From assembly GCA_016190545.1 (NCBI GenBank), contig JACPQI010000011.1:1-11228 (forward strand): a stretch of DNA of 11,228 bases. The letters are read 5' to 3'. A program made the translations under genes and the position numbers. The notes under the pieces are model-generated. The model searched no databases and was not told the DNA's origin. It saw only the letters and a list, made by a program, of their open reading frames with translations. Position 1 is the stretch's first letter; every line of letters starts with the position of its first letter. This document shows positions 1 through 7,413 of this stretch, in pieces. This DNA is from Chloroflexota bacterium (GTDB taxonomy: Bacteria > Chloroflexota > Dehalococcoidia > SHYB01 > JACPQI01).

Positions 1-370
1 GCTTTTCCTCCAGGGACACCGTGAAGGGGTCCCGGCGCACCGGCGTGCGGTAGCTGTCGATCACCTTCATCGGCGGGCCCAGGTTGACCGGCTGCTTGGC
101 CGTGGACCAGGACGCCCGGGCGATGCGCACAGCTCTCGCCGCCAGACGCTCCATCTCCTCCGCTTCCACTACGGAACTGCATGCGAAGCCCCACGCCCCC
201 TGCGCCACGGCCCGCACTCCGACACCAAAGCTCTCCCGGTCGGTAACGGCCTCCACGCGGCCGTTCTTGACCACCAGGGTCTCAACCTGGCGGCGGATCA
301 CCCGCACATCCGCGTAGCTGGCGCCCTTGGCCCGAGCCGTGTCCAGCGCCCGCATGATCGCTTCCTTCAT
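1..370 (-). CDS. tldD: TldD/PmbA-family metalloprotease, N-terminal part (gene runs off the left edge)
   Basis: The reverse strand reads ATG at 370 and stays open to base 1, giving about 123 residues of an incomplete protein. The N-terminus (MKEAIMRALDTARAKGASYA, then ADVRV, a VVKNGRVEAV stretch, FGVGVRAVAQGAWGFA and a VRIARAS segment) is the N-terminal domain I recognise from TldD. In this family TldD pairs with PmbA/TldE to form a zinc protease that degrades unfolded peptides and matures some peptide antibiotics. The metal-binding HExxxH helix lies further on and is not in the window, so TldD versus PmbA rests on the N-terminus only. The start immediately follows the TAG stop (373-371) of the DUF309 gene with no gap, so the two are probably co-transcribed and translationally coupled. 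GGGAAG within the upstream gene is only a weak ribosome site. Confidence 0.85.
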   Translation of the reverse strand, partial: MKEAIMRALDTARAKGASYADVRVIRRQVETLVVKNGRVEAVTDRESFGVGVRAVAQGAWGFACSSVVEAEEMERLAARAVRIARASWSTAKQPVNLGPPMKVIDSYRTPVRRDPFTVSLEEK

Positions 371-778
371 CTAGACCCGCTTCCCAACGAGGTGCACGCT
401 AGGGAGCATGCGCACATCGAAGCCAGGGAGGCCGGACGGCCCCCGCCGTGCGATCGCCGCCTGAAGCGCCCGCGCCTGGCGAAGCAGGTCCGCCACGTCG
501 ATCCCCCTGCACTCCTGGTCGAATCGCTCTAGCTTCTGGCATCCCCTTTCGAGCAGGCGCATCGCGCCATCATAGTTCCAGCGAATGAGGTGGTGACAGG
601 CTACAGCTATCTGGAGGATGCCCTGGTAGAGCAGCCTGTCAGTCTCCTGCTCTTTCATCCACAGCCGCTCCAGCGCCTCATGGCACAGATAGAACTGCCT
701 GCTGTTGAAAAGGGCTATGCCATCCAACAGTCCTTGGGGTGGCGGTGTGGGGCGCAGGGCCCTCTGCGTGGTTCTCAT
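371..778 (-). CDS. DUF309 family protein
   Basis: A 135-residue protein with the DUF309 signature: FNSRQFYLCHEALERLW at about residues 24-40, containing the H-E-x-x-E-x-x-W pattern (H33, E34, E37, W40). It is followed by a helix with YQGILQIAVACHHL (H62, H63), and then an ALLxRG-like helix (AMRLLERG). DUF309 proteins are small helical proteins of unknown function, sometimes described as possible metal-dependent hydrolases because of the conserved His/Glu residues; no reaction is assigned here. The frame is open upstream to an ATG at 907, but the extra 43 residues look unlike the family and overlap the forward promoter region, so I chose the ATG at 778. Neither start has a convincing ribosome site. 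A TGCTATGAT extended -10-like element on this strand (bases 802-794) would give a very short leader. The gene directly abuts tldD downstream. Confidence 0.8.
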   Translation of the reverse strand: MRTTQRALRPTPPPQGLLDGIALFNSRQFYLCHEALERLWMKEQETDRLLYQGILQIAVACHHLIRWNYDGAMRLLERGCQKLERFDQECRGIDVADLLRQARALQAAIARRGPSGLPGFDVRMLPSVHLVGKRV

Positions 779-840
779 GACGTCTAGCAGACTATCATAG
801 CATCGTGACTGGAAAGAGGCGGAAGATGGCCGCGACTCGG

Positions 841-882
841 TTGACAAGGGTCGTAGCGCACTGTGGTACAATGTCTTATAAT
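841..882 (+). promoter_or_regulatory. Promoter candidate for the radical SAM / cobO genes
   Basis: A perfect -35 hexamer TTGACA lies at 841-846. Two overlapping -10 candidates follow: TACAAT at 867-872, preceded by TG one base upstream (extended -10; spacer 20), and a perfect TATAAT at 877-882 (no good -35 at 17 bp). The gap of about 150 nt to the radical SAM start leaves a substantial 5' leader. The hexamers are seen directly; promoter activity is inferred. Confidence 0.5.
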
Positions 883-948
883 AACTTGGGTACGGTTGCA
901 GCGGCACAATTCACGTTCGAGACGCTCCGGGAGTTGGGGGAGGGTAGC

Positions 949-1041
949 ATGCGTATCCAACAAAATAACCGTTTTCACTCAGCCGGGGCCGGGCTTGCTA
1001 CAGGCCCATCTCGCCACATTACCCTAGAGGGGTGCGCATAA
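949..1041 (+). CDS. Possible 30-residue leader ORF overlapping the radical SAM start
   Basis: An ATG at 949 is preceded by the purine-rich run GGGGGAGGG (936-944), the best ribosome site in this leader. The ORF encodes 30 residues (MRIQQNNRFHSAGAG...LEGCA) and ends at TAA 1039-1041. It spans the GTG start at 1032 of the next gene and stops 5 nt before the alternative ATG at 1047. Translation of this ORF could therefore deliver ribosomes to the radical SAM start, which lacks a well-spaced site of its own. A 7-bp hairpin with one G-U pair (991-997 with 1001-1007) lies inside it. I recognise no family. It could be chance, or the remnant of a frameshifted N-terminus. Confidence 0.3.
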   Translation: MRIQQNNRFHSAGAGLATGPSRHITLEGCA

Positions 1042-2846
1042 GAAGGATGTTCAGACCTACACATATCAAAGAAACACCGCTTCAACCTGTTCCCAGCCGC
1101 ATCAAGACCATCCTCATGGTCCAGCCCAGGACAACGCACCGGGGCGGCATCAACTTCGAGTTGGTCAGTATACTTCGGCTCGGTCTTCCTATCCTTGCCG
1201 GCTCTCTGCGCGACTACCAGAGCCCCACTGGCGCCATCTATGAGCCGGTCATCTGGCTGGAAGACCGCAGCGGCCCCCTCGATTTCGAGTTCGTCGAGCT
1301 TCTCCGCCCCCAGGCCATCTGTATCACGGGCCTGGTCAATGAGATCCCTCGGGCCTATGAGCTGTCTCGCCAGTTGCGGGAGATTCTGCCGCACTGCCCG
1401 CAGCTCGGCGGCGGGCCCCACATGAGCGCCGTCCCAGGCGAAGCCCTCCATTTCGGGGCCTTTGATGTCATCGGTCACAGCCAGGGTACGCGATACATCG
1501 GCCCTCTGCTTGATGTGATGATGAGTCTGAGAGGGCAGGACCGGCTCAGCGCCCTCAAGAAGATCCAGGGCCTCTCTTTCGTGGAGGATGGCCGGCTCGC
1601 CAGCACGTCATTGCCCATCATGAGCGACGCGCTGCCGGAGGGACCCACGCCGCTCCCGAACTATGATGCCATCTACGGCCTGTCCAGGGAGTCGCCGTTG
1701 CCAGCCCTCAGCATTCAGCTTTCAGATAGCTGCCCCTACCGCTGCACCTTCTGCCGTGTGTGGACACATAACGGCAAGTTTGTCCAGTTCAAGGCTGGCA
1801 CACAGGAGGACCGGCTGCGCCAGGCCCGGGACCTTCAAGACCGAGGCCTAGTCTATCGCGACCGGGCGGGTAAGACCGCCATGTTCATCGTGGACGACCT
1901 GGCCGCCTGGGGCCTGCCTATCGAGGCCAACCAGCCGCCCGGCATGACCATGGACCGCTTCCGCGAGTTGCGGCAGACGCGCATGGATGTCTACCGCTCC
2001 TGGAAAGACCTGGACTTCCTGGACACCTTCTACACCATCGCTCAGGTCCGGGCCGCCCACGGCGACGATGCCGAAATGATGGAGGCGATGTCCGTCGGTG
2101 CCCGCACCAGGGCCTGCTATGTGGGCATCGAGTCCACGGACGATATGATTTTGAAAGCCATGAACAAGCAGCAGCGGATGAGTGACATTGAGCGCCAGGT
2201 CGGCAATATGACCCAGGCGGGCATTACCGTCGTTGGCATGGGTATCATTGGTCTCCCGCCTGACACCCATGACCGCGTCATCGCTCAGGCCCGCTGGTTC
2301 CGGCAGAATACCAGGTTCTCCACCGTCAACTACATTACCCCTCTATGGGGTACTGCGGACGCTAAGTACACCCAATTCCGCCTCCTGTCTGAAGATGGCC
2401 GCATCATCCCCATGATCGGCTATGACGGCAAGGTCATCGACGTGGACCAGAGCGGCGAGGCGCTGGCCAAGGTCAAGGTGCTGCGCCCGTCCGAGCTGCC
2501 GCCCTATCACCGATTCACTGGTCGCTGGGCCTGCTTCAAGGACACGAACGAGGAGCGCAACTGGGCTCCGGAGTTCACCAACAAGCTGGTGGAGGAGTAT
2601 TACTCCATCGTGCGGCCGGTGGACACGCTGTACCGGCGCGCCGCCATTCAGGCCAAGCTGGTCAAATGGGTGGATGACAGGCTGGTGCCCATCTCCCAGC
2701 TCAACGAACAGCGCCACCGCGCCGCTCAGGCCCTGGGCGAAATGGCCAGCACCGCCCTCTCCGACAGCCGCGCCCGCCTTGCCCGCATCATCGAGCAGGC
2801 CAAACAGAGTCTCAACACCCCGCTGCCCAAGCTGCAAAAGCCGTAA
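1032..2846 (+). CDS. B12-binding-domain-like radical SAM protein
   Basis: This 604-residue protein has two parts. Residues about 25-190 (from KTILMVQPRTTHRGG through CITGLVNEIPRAYEL and GGGPHMSAVPGEAL) resemble the Rossmann-like cobalamin-binding domain of B12-dependent radical SAM enzymes; as usual in that class there is no DxHxxG motif. The radical SAM core follows, with the cluster motif CPYRCTFC (C234, C238, C241), MFIVDD, YVGIES (365-368 for GIES) and GIIGLPPDT (from 404). About 120 residues separate the Cys motif from GIES, longer than usual, so an insertion is likely. The C-terminal 150 residues are unassigned. The class performs methylations, cyclisations and ring rearrangements (for example BchE); the substrate here cannot be told. 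The start is uncertain: GTG 1032 has GAGG too close and ATG 1047 directly abuts AGAAGG, so coupling to the upstream leader ORF is possible. cobO follows 71 nt downstream on the same strand. Confidence 0.88.
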   Translation: MRIRRMFRPTHIKETPLQPVPSRIKTILMVQPRTTHRGGINFELVSILRLGLPILAGSLRDYQSPTGAIYEPVIWLEDRSGPLDFEFVELLRPQAICITGLVNEIPRAYELSRQLREILPHCPQLGGGPHMSAVPGEALHFGAFDVIGHSQGTRYIGPLLDVMMSLRGQDRLSALKKIQGLSFVEDGRLASTSLPIMSDALPEGPTPLPNYDAIYGLSRESPLPALSIQLSDSCPYRCTFCRVWTHNGKFVQFKAGTQEDRLRQARDLQDRGLVYRDRAGKTAMFIVDDLAAWGLPIEANQPPGMTMDRFRELRQTRMDVYRSWKDLDFLDTFYTIAQVRAAHGDDAEMMEAMSVGARTRACYVGIESTDDMILKAMNKQQRMSDIERQVGNMTQAGITVVGMGIIGLPPDTHDRVIAQARWFRQNTRFSTVNYITPLWGTADAKYTQFRLLSEDGRIIPMIGYDGKVIDVDQSGEALAKVKVLRPSELPPYHRFTGRWACFKDTNEERNWAPEFTNKLVEEYYSIVRPVDTLYRRAAIQAKLVKWVDDRLVPISQLNEQRHRAAQALGEMASTALSDSRARLARIIEQAKQSLNTPLPKLQKP

Positions 2847-2917
2847 GGCTCGCGCTTTCCACGCACCAAGGGCGCCGGGGCTTTTAGCCCAAACTACTTC
2901 TTTCTGTGACAGGCTAC

Positions 2918-3481
2918 ATGCAGGACACCGTCACGCAGCACCAACCGGTCAAAGGCGACCGGATTCACAAAGGGCTGGTCATCGTCAATACCGGAAACGG
3001 TAAGGGCAAGACCACGGCTGCGATGGGCGTCGTATTCCGCGCCTGGGGCCGGGGCCTTCGCGTCATCATGCTCCAGTTCATCAAGCACACCAACGCCAAC
3101 TTTGGTGAGCAGCGGGCCGCTAAGAAGATCGGCATTGAGATGCGGGCCATGGGCGATGGCTTCACCTGGCGCTCCAAAGACTTGGAGAACACTGCGGAGA
3201 TGGCGCGGCAGCACTGGCAGCACTGCAAAGAGGTCATCGCCTCCGGCGCCTACGATGTGGTGGTGCTGGACGAGTTCACCTACCCCTTGCACTACGGCTG
3301 GATTCCGGTGAGCGAAGTGATGGACACGCTGCGCAGCCGTCCGCCCATGCTCCACGTCATCATCACGGGCCGCAACGCGCCGCAGGATCTCATCGACTTC
3401 GCCGACCTGGTGACGGAGATGCGAGAGGTCAAGCACCCCTACAAGCAGGGGATCAAGGCGCAGCCGGGTATCGAGTTCTAG
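2918..3481 (+). CDS. cobO: Cob(I)yrinic acid a,c-diamide adenosyltransferase (CobO/BtuR/CobA type)
   Basis: The 187-residue product transfers the 5'-deoxyadenosyl group of ATP to reduced cobalt in corrinoids, making adenosylcobalamin precursors in the cytoplasm. Seen directly: a P-loop GNGKGKTT (residues 26-33) after the strand GLVIVNT, a Walker-B-like YDVVVLDE (112-119), [10 protein letters not shown] (146-155), and the C-terminal [15 protein letters not shown] block that is diagnostic of the family. Length is normal. I chose ATG 2918 with AGG four bases upstream; GTG 2906 in the same frame would add four residues. The gene follows the radical SAM gene by 71 nt and is probably on the same transcript, which fits supply of B12 cofactor, although that enzyme class usually does not need the adenosylated form. 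Its TAG stop overlaps the opposing gene's stop. Confidence 0.95.
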   Translation: MQDTVTQHQPVKGDRIHKGLVIVNTGNGKGKTTAAMGVVFRAWGRGLRVIMLQFIKHTNANFGEQRAAKKIGIEMRAMGDGFTWRSKDLENTAEMARQHWQHCKEVIASGAYDVVVLDEFTYPLHYGWIPVSEVMDTLRSRPPMLHVIITGRNAPQDLIDFADLVTEMREVKHPYKQGIKAQPGIEF

Positions 3482-4134
3482 CGCCCGACGAGACCCAGGA
3501 ACTTCTCGGCGCGCAGCCGGGCCGCCGCCCGCAGCGAATCCGCCTTCGACCAGTCGGTCGACTCCAGGAACGCGGCTACCTCCGTGCGCAACCGGTCACG
3601 TTTCTCTTGGGCATCCAGCCCGTTAAGCGCTCGATAGCCTTGCAACTTGCGCGGGCCTTCCAGGCCCCCTTCCGAGATGTACCAGTCCTTGAAAGCGTCG
3701 CCGCAGCCAGCCCGGTACAGTTGAAAGCCCAGCGGCGTGAGGACAGCGGGGACGTTCACAGCCAGGCCATGGCGGGTCTCCGTCCTCTGGGAACTCTCAT
3801 ATTCCACCATGAGGTGGCCGCCGGGTGGGATGACACGATTGAGGAGGGGCCACAGCGCCTCTTCCTGCTCTGGCGTAAGCTGCGACGCGATGACCTCGAT
3901 CCAGTTGTGCGCCGGAAACGTGCCGCTGTGGTGCAGGCCTGTGAAGACTGGCTCGCCGGTGGCACCCTTTCCAAGGAAGAGACTGAAGTAGCGTGCGCGG
4001 GCGCGGTTGGCCGGGCCGAGGCGCACAGAAAGACGGCCCGTTCCTGGCAGGGCAATCCCTTGCAGCGCCGCGAGCGGGTGCTCCGGCTCCTCTTGCGCCA
4101 GCGGTCTCCAGAGCGGAGGCGTGCCTTGTGCCAT
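3478..4134 (-). CDS. Conserved-looking protein of unknown function (possibly DUF1122-like)
   Basis: This 218-residue cytoplasmic protein has no signal peptide or membrane segment. Visible blocks are [20 protein letters not shown] (about 35-54), [20 protein letters not shown] (66-85), [14 protein letters not shown] (about 101-114) and [22 protein letters not shown] (positions about 136-157). The [11 protein letters not shown] strand resembles a methyltransferase or acetyltransferase core strand, but no cofactor motif is convincing. From memory it may belong to DUF1122, which I cannot confirm. AGGAGG sits two bases before the ATG at 4134 and contains the TAG stop of the Usp gene, so the two are one operon and probably coupled. 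The C-terminus ([20 protein letters not shown]) is helical and charged. Its stop shares the palindrome CTAG (3478-3481) with cobO. Confidence 0.65.
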   Translation of the reverse strand: MAQGTPPLWRPLAQEEPEHPLAALQGIALPGTGRLSVRLGPANRARARYFSLFLGKGATGEPVFTGLHHSGTFPAHNWIEVIASQLTPEQEEALWPLLNRVIPPGGHLMVEYESSQRTETRHGLAVNVPAVLTPLGFQLYRAGCGDAFKDWYISEGGLEGPRKLQGYRALNGLDAQEKRDRLRTEVAAFLESTDWSKADSLRAAARLRAEKFLGLVGR

Positions 4135-4140
4135 AGCCTC

Positions 4141-5055
4141 CTAGGATACCTGAGCCGCCCTCCTCTTGCGAGGCCGCAGGAGCAGCACCGGATCGCCGGA
4201 GCCGCGCACTAGCTTTTCCGCCACGCTGCCCAGCACCCGCCTCTGGATGCCGCTGCGCCCGTGAGTGCAGATGGCGATCAGACAGCGACCTCGCCGCTGG
4301 GTGAAGCTCATGATCTGCAGCGCAGTCGGACCGCGCAGCACCTGCTGCTCCACCGCCAGCCCCGTCTTGCCCAGGCTGCTTGCGGTCTTGTTCAGGTACT
4401 GCTTAGCGGCGGTTTCCATCTCTTTCAGCAGGTCCGGCGGGTAGGGGTGCACCTCCGGGCCTACGTAAAGTTCGCTCCACGTGGGGAGCACCTGGAGCAG
4501 CGCCACCTTCAGTTTGAGCTGTATCGCCAGGTCTTGCACGTGGGGAAGAATAGACTCGGCCAGCTTGGAGCCGTCCAGCGGCGCCACTACGGTATTGAAC
4601 AAGACAGGGGCCGGCGTCTTCCGGGGCCGCACCAGGAGCACCGGGATATCAAGCGTATGCAGGACCCTGTCGGCGACGCTGCCGAGCACCCAGCGGCCCA
4701 GCCCGGTGCGTCCGTGGGTGGACATCGCCACCAGGTCCGCCTGGTTTTTCGTTGCGTATGTAGCGATGGCCTCAGCGCCCTTGCCGAAGACCACCGCCTC
4801 TTTCGTTTCCACGCCTCTCTTCCGTAGGTCTTTTCCCACGGAGCGGAGATAGTCCTGGGCCAGGGTCTGCGCCCGCTCGGCGAGCTGGTCCACGTAGACC
4901 CGGTGCTCTTCCCGTTTCGTATTGAGCGACTCGGGCTGCACCACGTGGAGCAGCGTCACCTTTCCCCTGACCGCGCCGGCGATCTGGCCCACAAAGGGCA
5001 GGACCTGCTCAGCCAGCTTGGAGCTATCCAGCGGCACGACGATGTGCTTGTACAC
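4141..5055 (-). CDS. Tandem universal stress protein (two UspA domains)
   Basis: The 304-residue protein carries two UspA domains in tandem. Domain 1 begins YKHIVVPLDSSKLAEQVLP and has the nucleotide-binding signature STHG-x9-GS (residues 112-126). Domain 2 begins near residue 152 with NTVVAPLDGSKLAESILP and has CTHG-x9-GS (263-277). In ATP-binding Usps the motif is G-x2-G-x9-G-S/T; here the first Gly is Ser or Cys, but the rest is intact, so nucleotide binding is likely though not certain. Such proteins act in the cytoplasm in stress survival and have no known enzymatic role here. The start was chosen as GTG 5055 because AAGGAGG lies five bases upstream and the protein then begins at the usual first strand; an ATG at 5103 in the same frame would add 16 atypical residues. 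The 218-residue gene follows 6 nt downstream. Confidence 0.92.
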   Translation of the reverse strand: MYKHIVVPLDSSKLAEQVLPFVGQIAGAVRGKVTLLHVVQPESLNTKREEHRVYVDQLAERAQTLAQDYLRSVGKDLRKRGVETKEAVVFGKGAEAIATYATKNQADLVAMSTHGRTGLGRWVLGSVADRVLHTLDIPVLLVRPRKTPAPVLFNTVVAPLDGSKLAESILPHVQDLAIQLKLKVALLQVLPTWSELYVGPEVHPYPPDLLKEMETAAKQYLNKTASSLGKTGLAVEQQVLRGPTALQIMSFTQRRGRCLIAICTHGRSGIQRRVLGSVAEKLVRGSGDPVLLLRPRKRRAAQVS

Positions 5056-5060
5056 GGCCA

Positions 5061-5067
5061 CCTCCTT
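5061..5067 (-). promoter_or_regulatory. Shine-Dalgarno site setting the Usp GTG start
   Basis: On the reverse strand AAGGAGG is followed by TGGCC and then GTG TAC AAG, a near-ideal spacing of five. This favours the GTG at 5055 over the ATG at 5103. Confidence 0.75.
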
Positions 5068-5129
5068 GCCTGTATGGATGCGGGAAAAGTCGTTCCCGCT
5101 CATATCCTAGCACCCTTCCCTTTGCCAGC

Positions 5130-5157
5130 GCCTGAACTTCAGGCCCACCCGCCTGAA
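5130..5157. promoter_or_regulatory. Inverted-repeat operator candidate with a third half-site
   Basis: GCCTGAA (5130-5136), one central C, then TTCAGGC (5138-5144) form a perfect 7-bp inverted repeat. GCCTGAA occurs again at 5151-5157, 21 bp (two helical turns) from the first copy. The site lies in the divergent gap between the Usp gene and the transporter ATPase genes, where a regulator could act on both. As RNA the perfect arms have only a one-base loop, which argues against a hairpin role. No regulator gene is nearby, so the protein is unknown. Confidence 0.35.
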
Positions 5158-5185
5158 TAATTCCTGGCTAATTCGTCTCGAGCGG

Positions 5186-5215
5186 TTGCAGCGTTGAACG
5201 GGAACCTGCTAAGAT
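5186..5215 (+). promoter_or_regulatory. Promoter candidate for the dppD-dppF-like genes
   Basis: TTGCAG (5186-5191), an 18-bp spacer and TAAGAT (5210-5215) preceded by TGC, giving an extended -10. The predicted transcript has a leader of about 65-70 nt containing short direct repeats (GTGTATA at 5241 and 5254, TATATCT at 5244 and 5271) before the GTG start at 5289. Activity is inferred from sequence only. Confidence 0.42.
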
Positions 5216-5288
5216 AGCGTAACGTTTACTCGTAATGCGGGTGTATATCTATGGTGTATAGCCACGGCGCTATATCTGGAGCGGCGCT

Positions 5289-6317
5289 GTGAGTCAGCAG
5301 GCCGCCGCCCCTGGCCCTGCAATAGTTGCCGCTCGCCCTTCAGGAGCGCCGCTGCTTCAGGTCGAAAGCCTGAAGACCTACTTCTACACCCGTTCTGGAG
5401 TGGTGAAGGCTGTCGACGGCGTGTCCTTCAGCTTGCGTCAGAGTGAAACGCTGGGTATCGTCGGCGAGTCCGGTTCCGGTAAAAGTGTGACCTGCCTCTC
5501 GCTGTTGCGTCTCGTCCCCAAGCCTGCTGGGCGTATCGTGGGCGGCCGGGTCTTTTTTGACGGCGTAGACATGCTGGCCCTGCCCGAGCGCTCCCTGCGC
5601 AAGTACAGGGGCAGGCGGGTTGCCATGATTTTGCAGGACCCGCTCACCTCGTTGAACCCGGTCTTCACAGTAGGCAACCAGGTGGGAGAACCGCTCCAAC
5701 TCCATCATCTGGTGAAACACAAGGAAGTCCTCAAACGGGTCGTGGAACTTCTGCGATTGGTGCGCATTCCGGCGGCGGAGAGCCGGGTCAAAGACTATCC
5801 GCACCAGTTCAGCGGCGGCATGCGGCAGCGCGTGGTCGGCGCCATCGCCCTCGCCTGTGAGCCGCAACTCCTCATCGCCGATGAGCCTACCACCTCGTTG
5901 GACGTGACCATTCAGGCCCAGTACCTGCGGCTGTTGAAGGAACTCCAGGCCAAGGCGAACTTGGCGATTATCTTTATCACCCATGACCTGGGCATCGTGG
6001 CCAAAATGTGCGACAAAGTCGCCGTCATGTATGCGGGCAGGGTCGTGGAGGAGGCGGATGTGCGCTCGCTGTTCGATCGGCCGGCGCACCCTTACACCGT
6101 AGGACTGCTCCAGTCCTTGCCCAAGCTCGACCGGAGAGAAGCCCGGCTGCACTCCATTGAAGGCACGCCTCCCTCCCTCTACAGTCTGCCGCCGGGTTGC
6201 CCTTTCGCTCCCCGTTGCCCCAAGGCCATGGACACCTGCCGCCAGGACTATCCGCCCATGACGGCGCTTGGCCTCAGCCACACGGTATCGTGCTGGCTTC
6301 ATGTTAAGGGAGCTTGA
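5289..6317 (+). CDS. dppD: Oligopeptide/dipeptide ABC transporter ATP-binding protein, DppD/OppD type
   Basis: This 342-residue cytoplasmic ATPase powers peptide (or nickel/sugar-type) import together with a second ATPase, two permeases and a binding protein. Seen directly: Walker A GESGSGKS (59-66), Q-loop LQDP (Q116), signature FSGGM (174-178), Walker B LLIADEP (194-200, catalytic E199), switch H232 in THD. The C-terminal extension typical of this subfamily contains [12 protein letters not shown] and four cysteines (C304, C310, C317, C335), the pattern associated with a [4Fe-4S] cluster in DppD-like proteins. The GTG start has GGAG seven bases upstream (5278-5281). The first 20 residues ([18 protein letters not shown]) are a low-complexity N-terminal tail. 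The stop TGA overlaps the next ATG by one base, showing tight coupling. The exact substrate cannot be told, because no permease or binding-protein gene is present in the window. Confidence 0.93.
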   Translation: MSQQAAAPGPAIVAARPSGAPLLQVESLKTYFYTRSGVVKAVDGVSFSLRQSETLGIVGESGSGKSVTCLSLLRLVPKPAGRIVGGRVFFDGVDMLALPERSLRKYRGRRVAMILQDPLTSLNPVFTVGNQVGEPLQLHHLVKHKEVLKRVVELLRLVRIPAAESRVKDYPHQFSGGMRQRVVGAIALACEPQLLIADEPTTSLDVTIQAQYLRLLKELQAKANLAIIFITHDLGIVAKMCDKVAVMYAGRVVEEADVRSLFDRPAHPYTVGLLQSLPKLDRREARLHSIEGTPPSLYSLPPGCPFAPRCPKAMDTCRQDYPPMTALGLSHTVSCWLHVKGA

Positions 6318-7285
6318 TGAGCGACGCGCTGCTTGATCTGCGCAATGTAAAGAAGCACTTCCCAGTCACTAAGGGGTTGCTCTTCACCACCGTCGCTGGC
6401 TGGGTCCGGGCTGTCGATGATGTAAGCCTGCGCATTACGGAGGGCGAGACCCTCAGCCTTGTTGGCGAGTCGGGCTGCGGCAAGACCACAACTGCCAAGC
6501 TGGTGCTGCTCCTCGAGAAGCCCACGGGGGGCCAGGTTTTCTATCAAGGCAAAGACCTCCAGCACCTCAGCCGTGACGAGCTGCGGCAGTACCGCAGCAC
6601 TGTTCAGCCTGTCTTCCAGGACCCCTACAGTTCCCTCAATCCGCGCATGCGCGTTGGCGACATCATCGCCGAACCGCTGGAAGTCAACACCAGGATGAGC
6701 AAAGGCGACATCAAGGCGCGGGTGGCCGAGGTGCTGGAACAGGTGGGCTTGAACCCCGCCTTCGCCCGGCTCTACGCTCACGAGTTCAGCGGCGGCCAGC
6801 GGCAACGTATCGCCATCGCCCGGGCCTTGGGCCTGCGGACCAAGCTGCTGGTGCTGGACGAGCCGGTCGCCGCTCTGGATGTCTCCATCCGCAGCCAGAT
6901 TATCAACCTGCTCAAGGACCTGCAGGACAAGCTGCAGCTTAGCTATCTGCTCATCACCCATGACCTCGCCGTGTCCCGCCATCTGAGCCATCGCGTGGCC
7001 GTCATGTACCTGGGCAAGATCGTCGAGCAGGCCCCCGGCGACGCTCTCTATACCCAGCCGCTTCATCCCTATACCAAGGCATTGCTGTCGGCAGCCTTGC
7101 CTTCCCACCCGGACCAGAAGCGGGAGGAGATCATCCTCACCGGCGAGGTGCCCAGCCCTATCAACCCTCCCTCCGGCTGTCGTTTCCATCCGCGCTGCCC
7201 GGCGGTGATGCCCCAGTGCTCCCAGGTGGAGCCTCCCTTTAAGGAGGTCTCGATTGGAAGGCAGGTCGCCTGCCACCTGTATTAG
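6317..7285 (+). CDS. dppF: Oligopeptide/dipeptide ABC transporter ATP-binding protein, DppF/OppF type
   Basis: This 322-residue protein is the partner ATPase of the preceding gene. Motifs: Walker A GESGCGKT (50-57), Q101 in [12 protein letters not shown], signature [15 protein letters not shown] (157-171), Walker B LLVLDEP (177-183, E182), switch H215, and [10 protein letters not shown]. The C-terminus carries C288, C294, C301 and C319, again like the iron-sulfur-type C-terminus of this subfamily. I chose ATG 6317, with GGGAG four bases upstream, giving a TGATG overlap with dppD; a TTG at 6314 would add one Met. The pair would form the heterodimeric motor of a DppABCDF/OppABCDF system. No terminator is obvious after its TAG stop. 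Confidence 0.93.
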   Translation: MSDALLDLRNVKKHFPVTKGLLFTTVAGWVRAVDDVSLRITEGETLSLVGESGCGKTTTAKLVLLLEKPTGGQVFYQGKDLQHLSRDELRQYRSTVQPVFQDPYSSLNPRMRVGDIIAEPLEVNTRMSKGDIKARVAEVLEQVGLNPAFARLYAHEFSGGQRQRIAIARALGLRTKLLVLDEPVAALDVSIRSQIINLLKDLQDKLQLSYLLITHDLAVSRHLSHRVAVMYLGKIVEQAPGDALYTQPLHPYTKALLSAALPSHPDQKREEIILTGEVPSPINPPSGCRFHPRCPAVMPQCSQVEPPFKEVSIGRQVACHLY

Positions 7286-7413
7286 GTGCCAAACGCTTGC
7301 GCATGAGGGATGTCATTGAAGCGGAACGTAGGTGAAAAGGGCTTTGGCATCGATCCTCAAGCGAGCCACAGCAGCCGTGATCGTATGGTAGCCGCCTAAG
7401 AAGGACACGAGCT

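Noticed and set aside
779..907. N-terminal extension of the DUF309 gene to the ATG at 907
   Set aside because: The extra 43 residues are Ser/Tyr-rich and unlike the family, and they cover the forward promoter.
883..1031. Cobalamin riboswitch upstream of the radical SAM/cobO genes
   Set aside because: The genes made it worth looking for, but I find no B12-box-like conserved core, only one short hairpin.
2878..2890. GGGCT-TTT-AGCCC hairpin between the radical SAM gene and cobO as a terminator
   Set aside because: The stem is only 5 bp and the following bases (AAACTACTTCTTTCTG) are not a proper T-run; the genes are probably co-transcribed.
5055..5103. ATG at 5103 as the Usp start
   Set aside because: It adds 16 residues not seen in Usp domains, whereas GTG 5055 has AAGGAGG at ideal spacing and begins the first strand.
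5340..6302. Reverse-strand ORF of 320 codons opposite the dppD-like gene
   Set aside because: The forward strand carries unmistakable ABC ATPase motifs throughout; the reverse ORF is a composition shadow, as is the similar one at 6299-7276.
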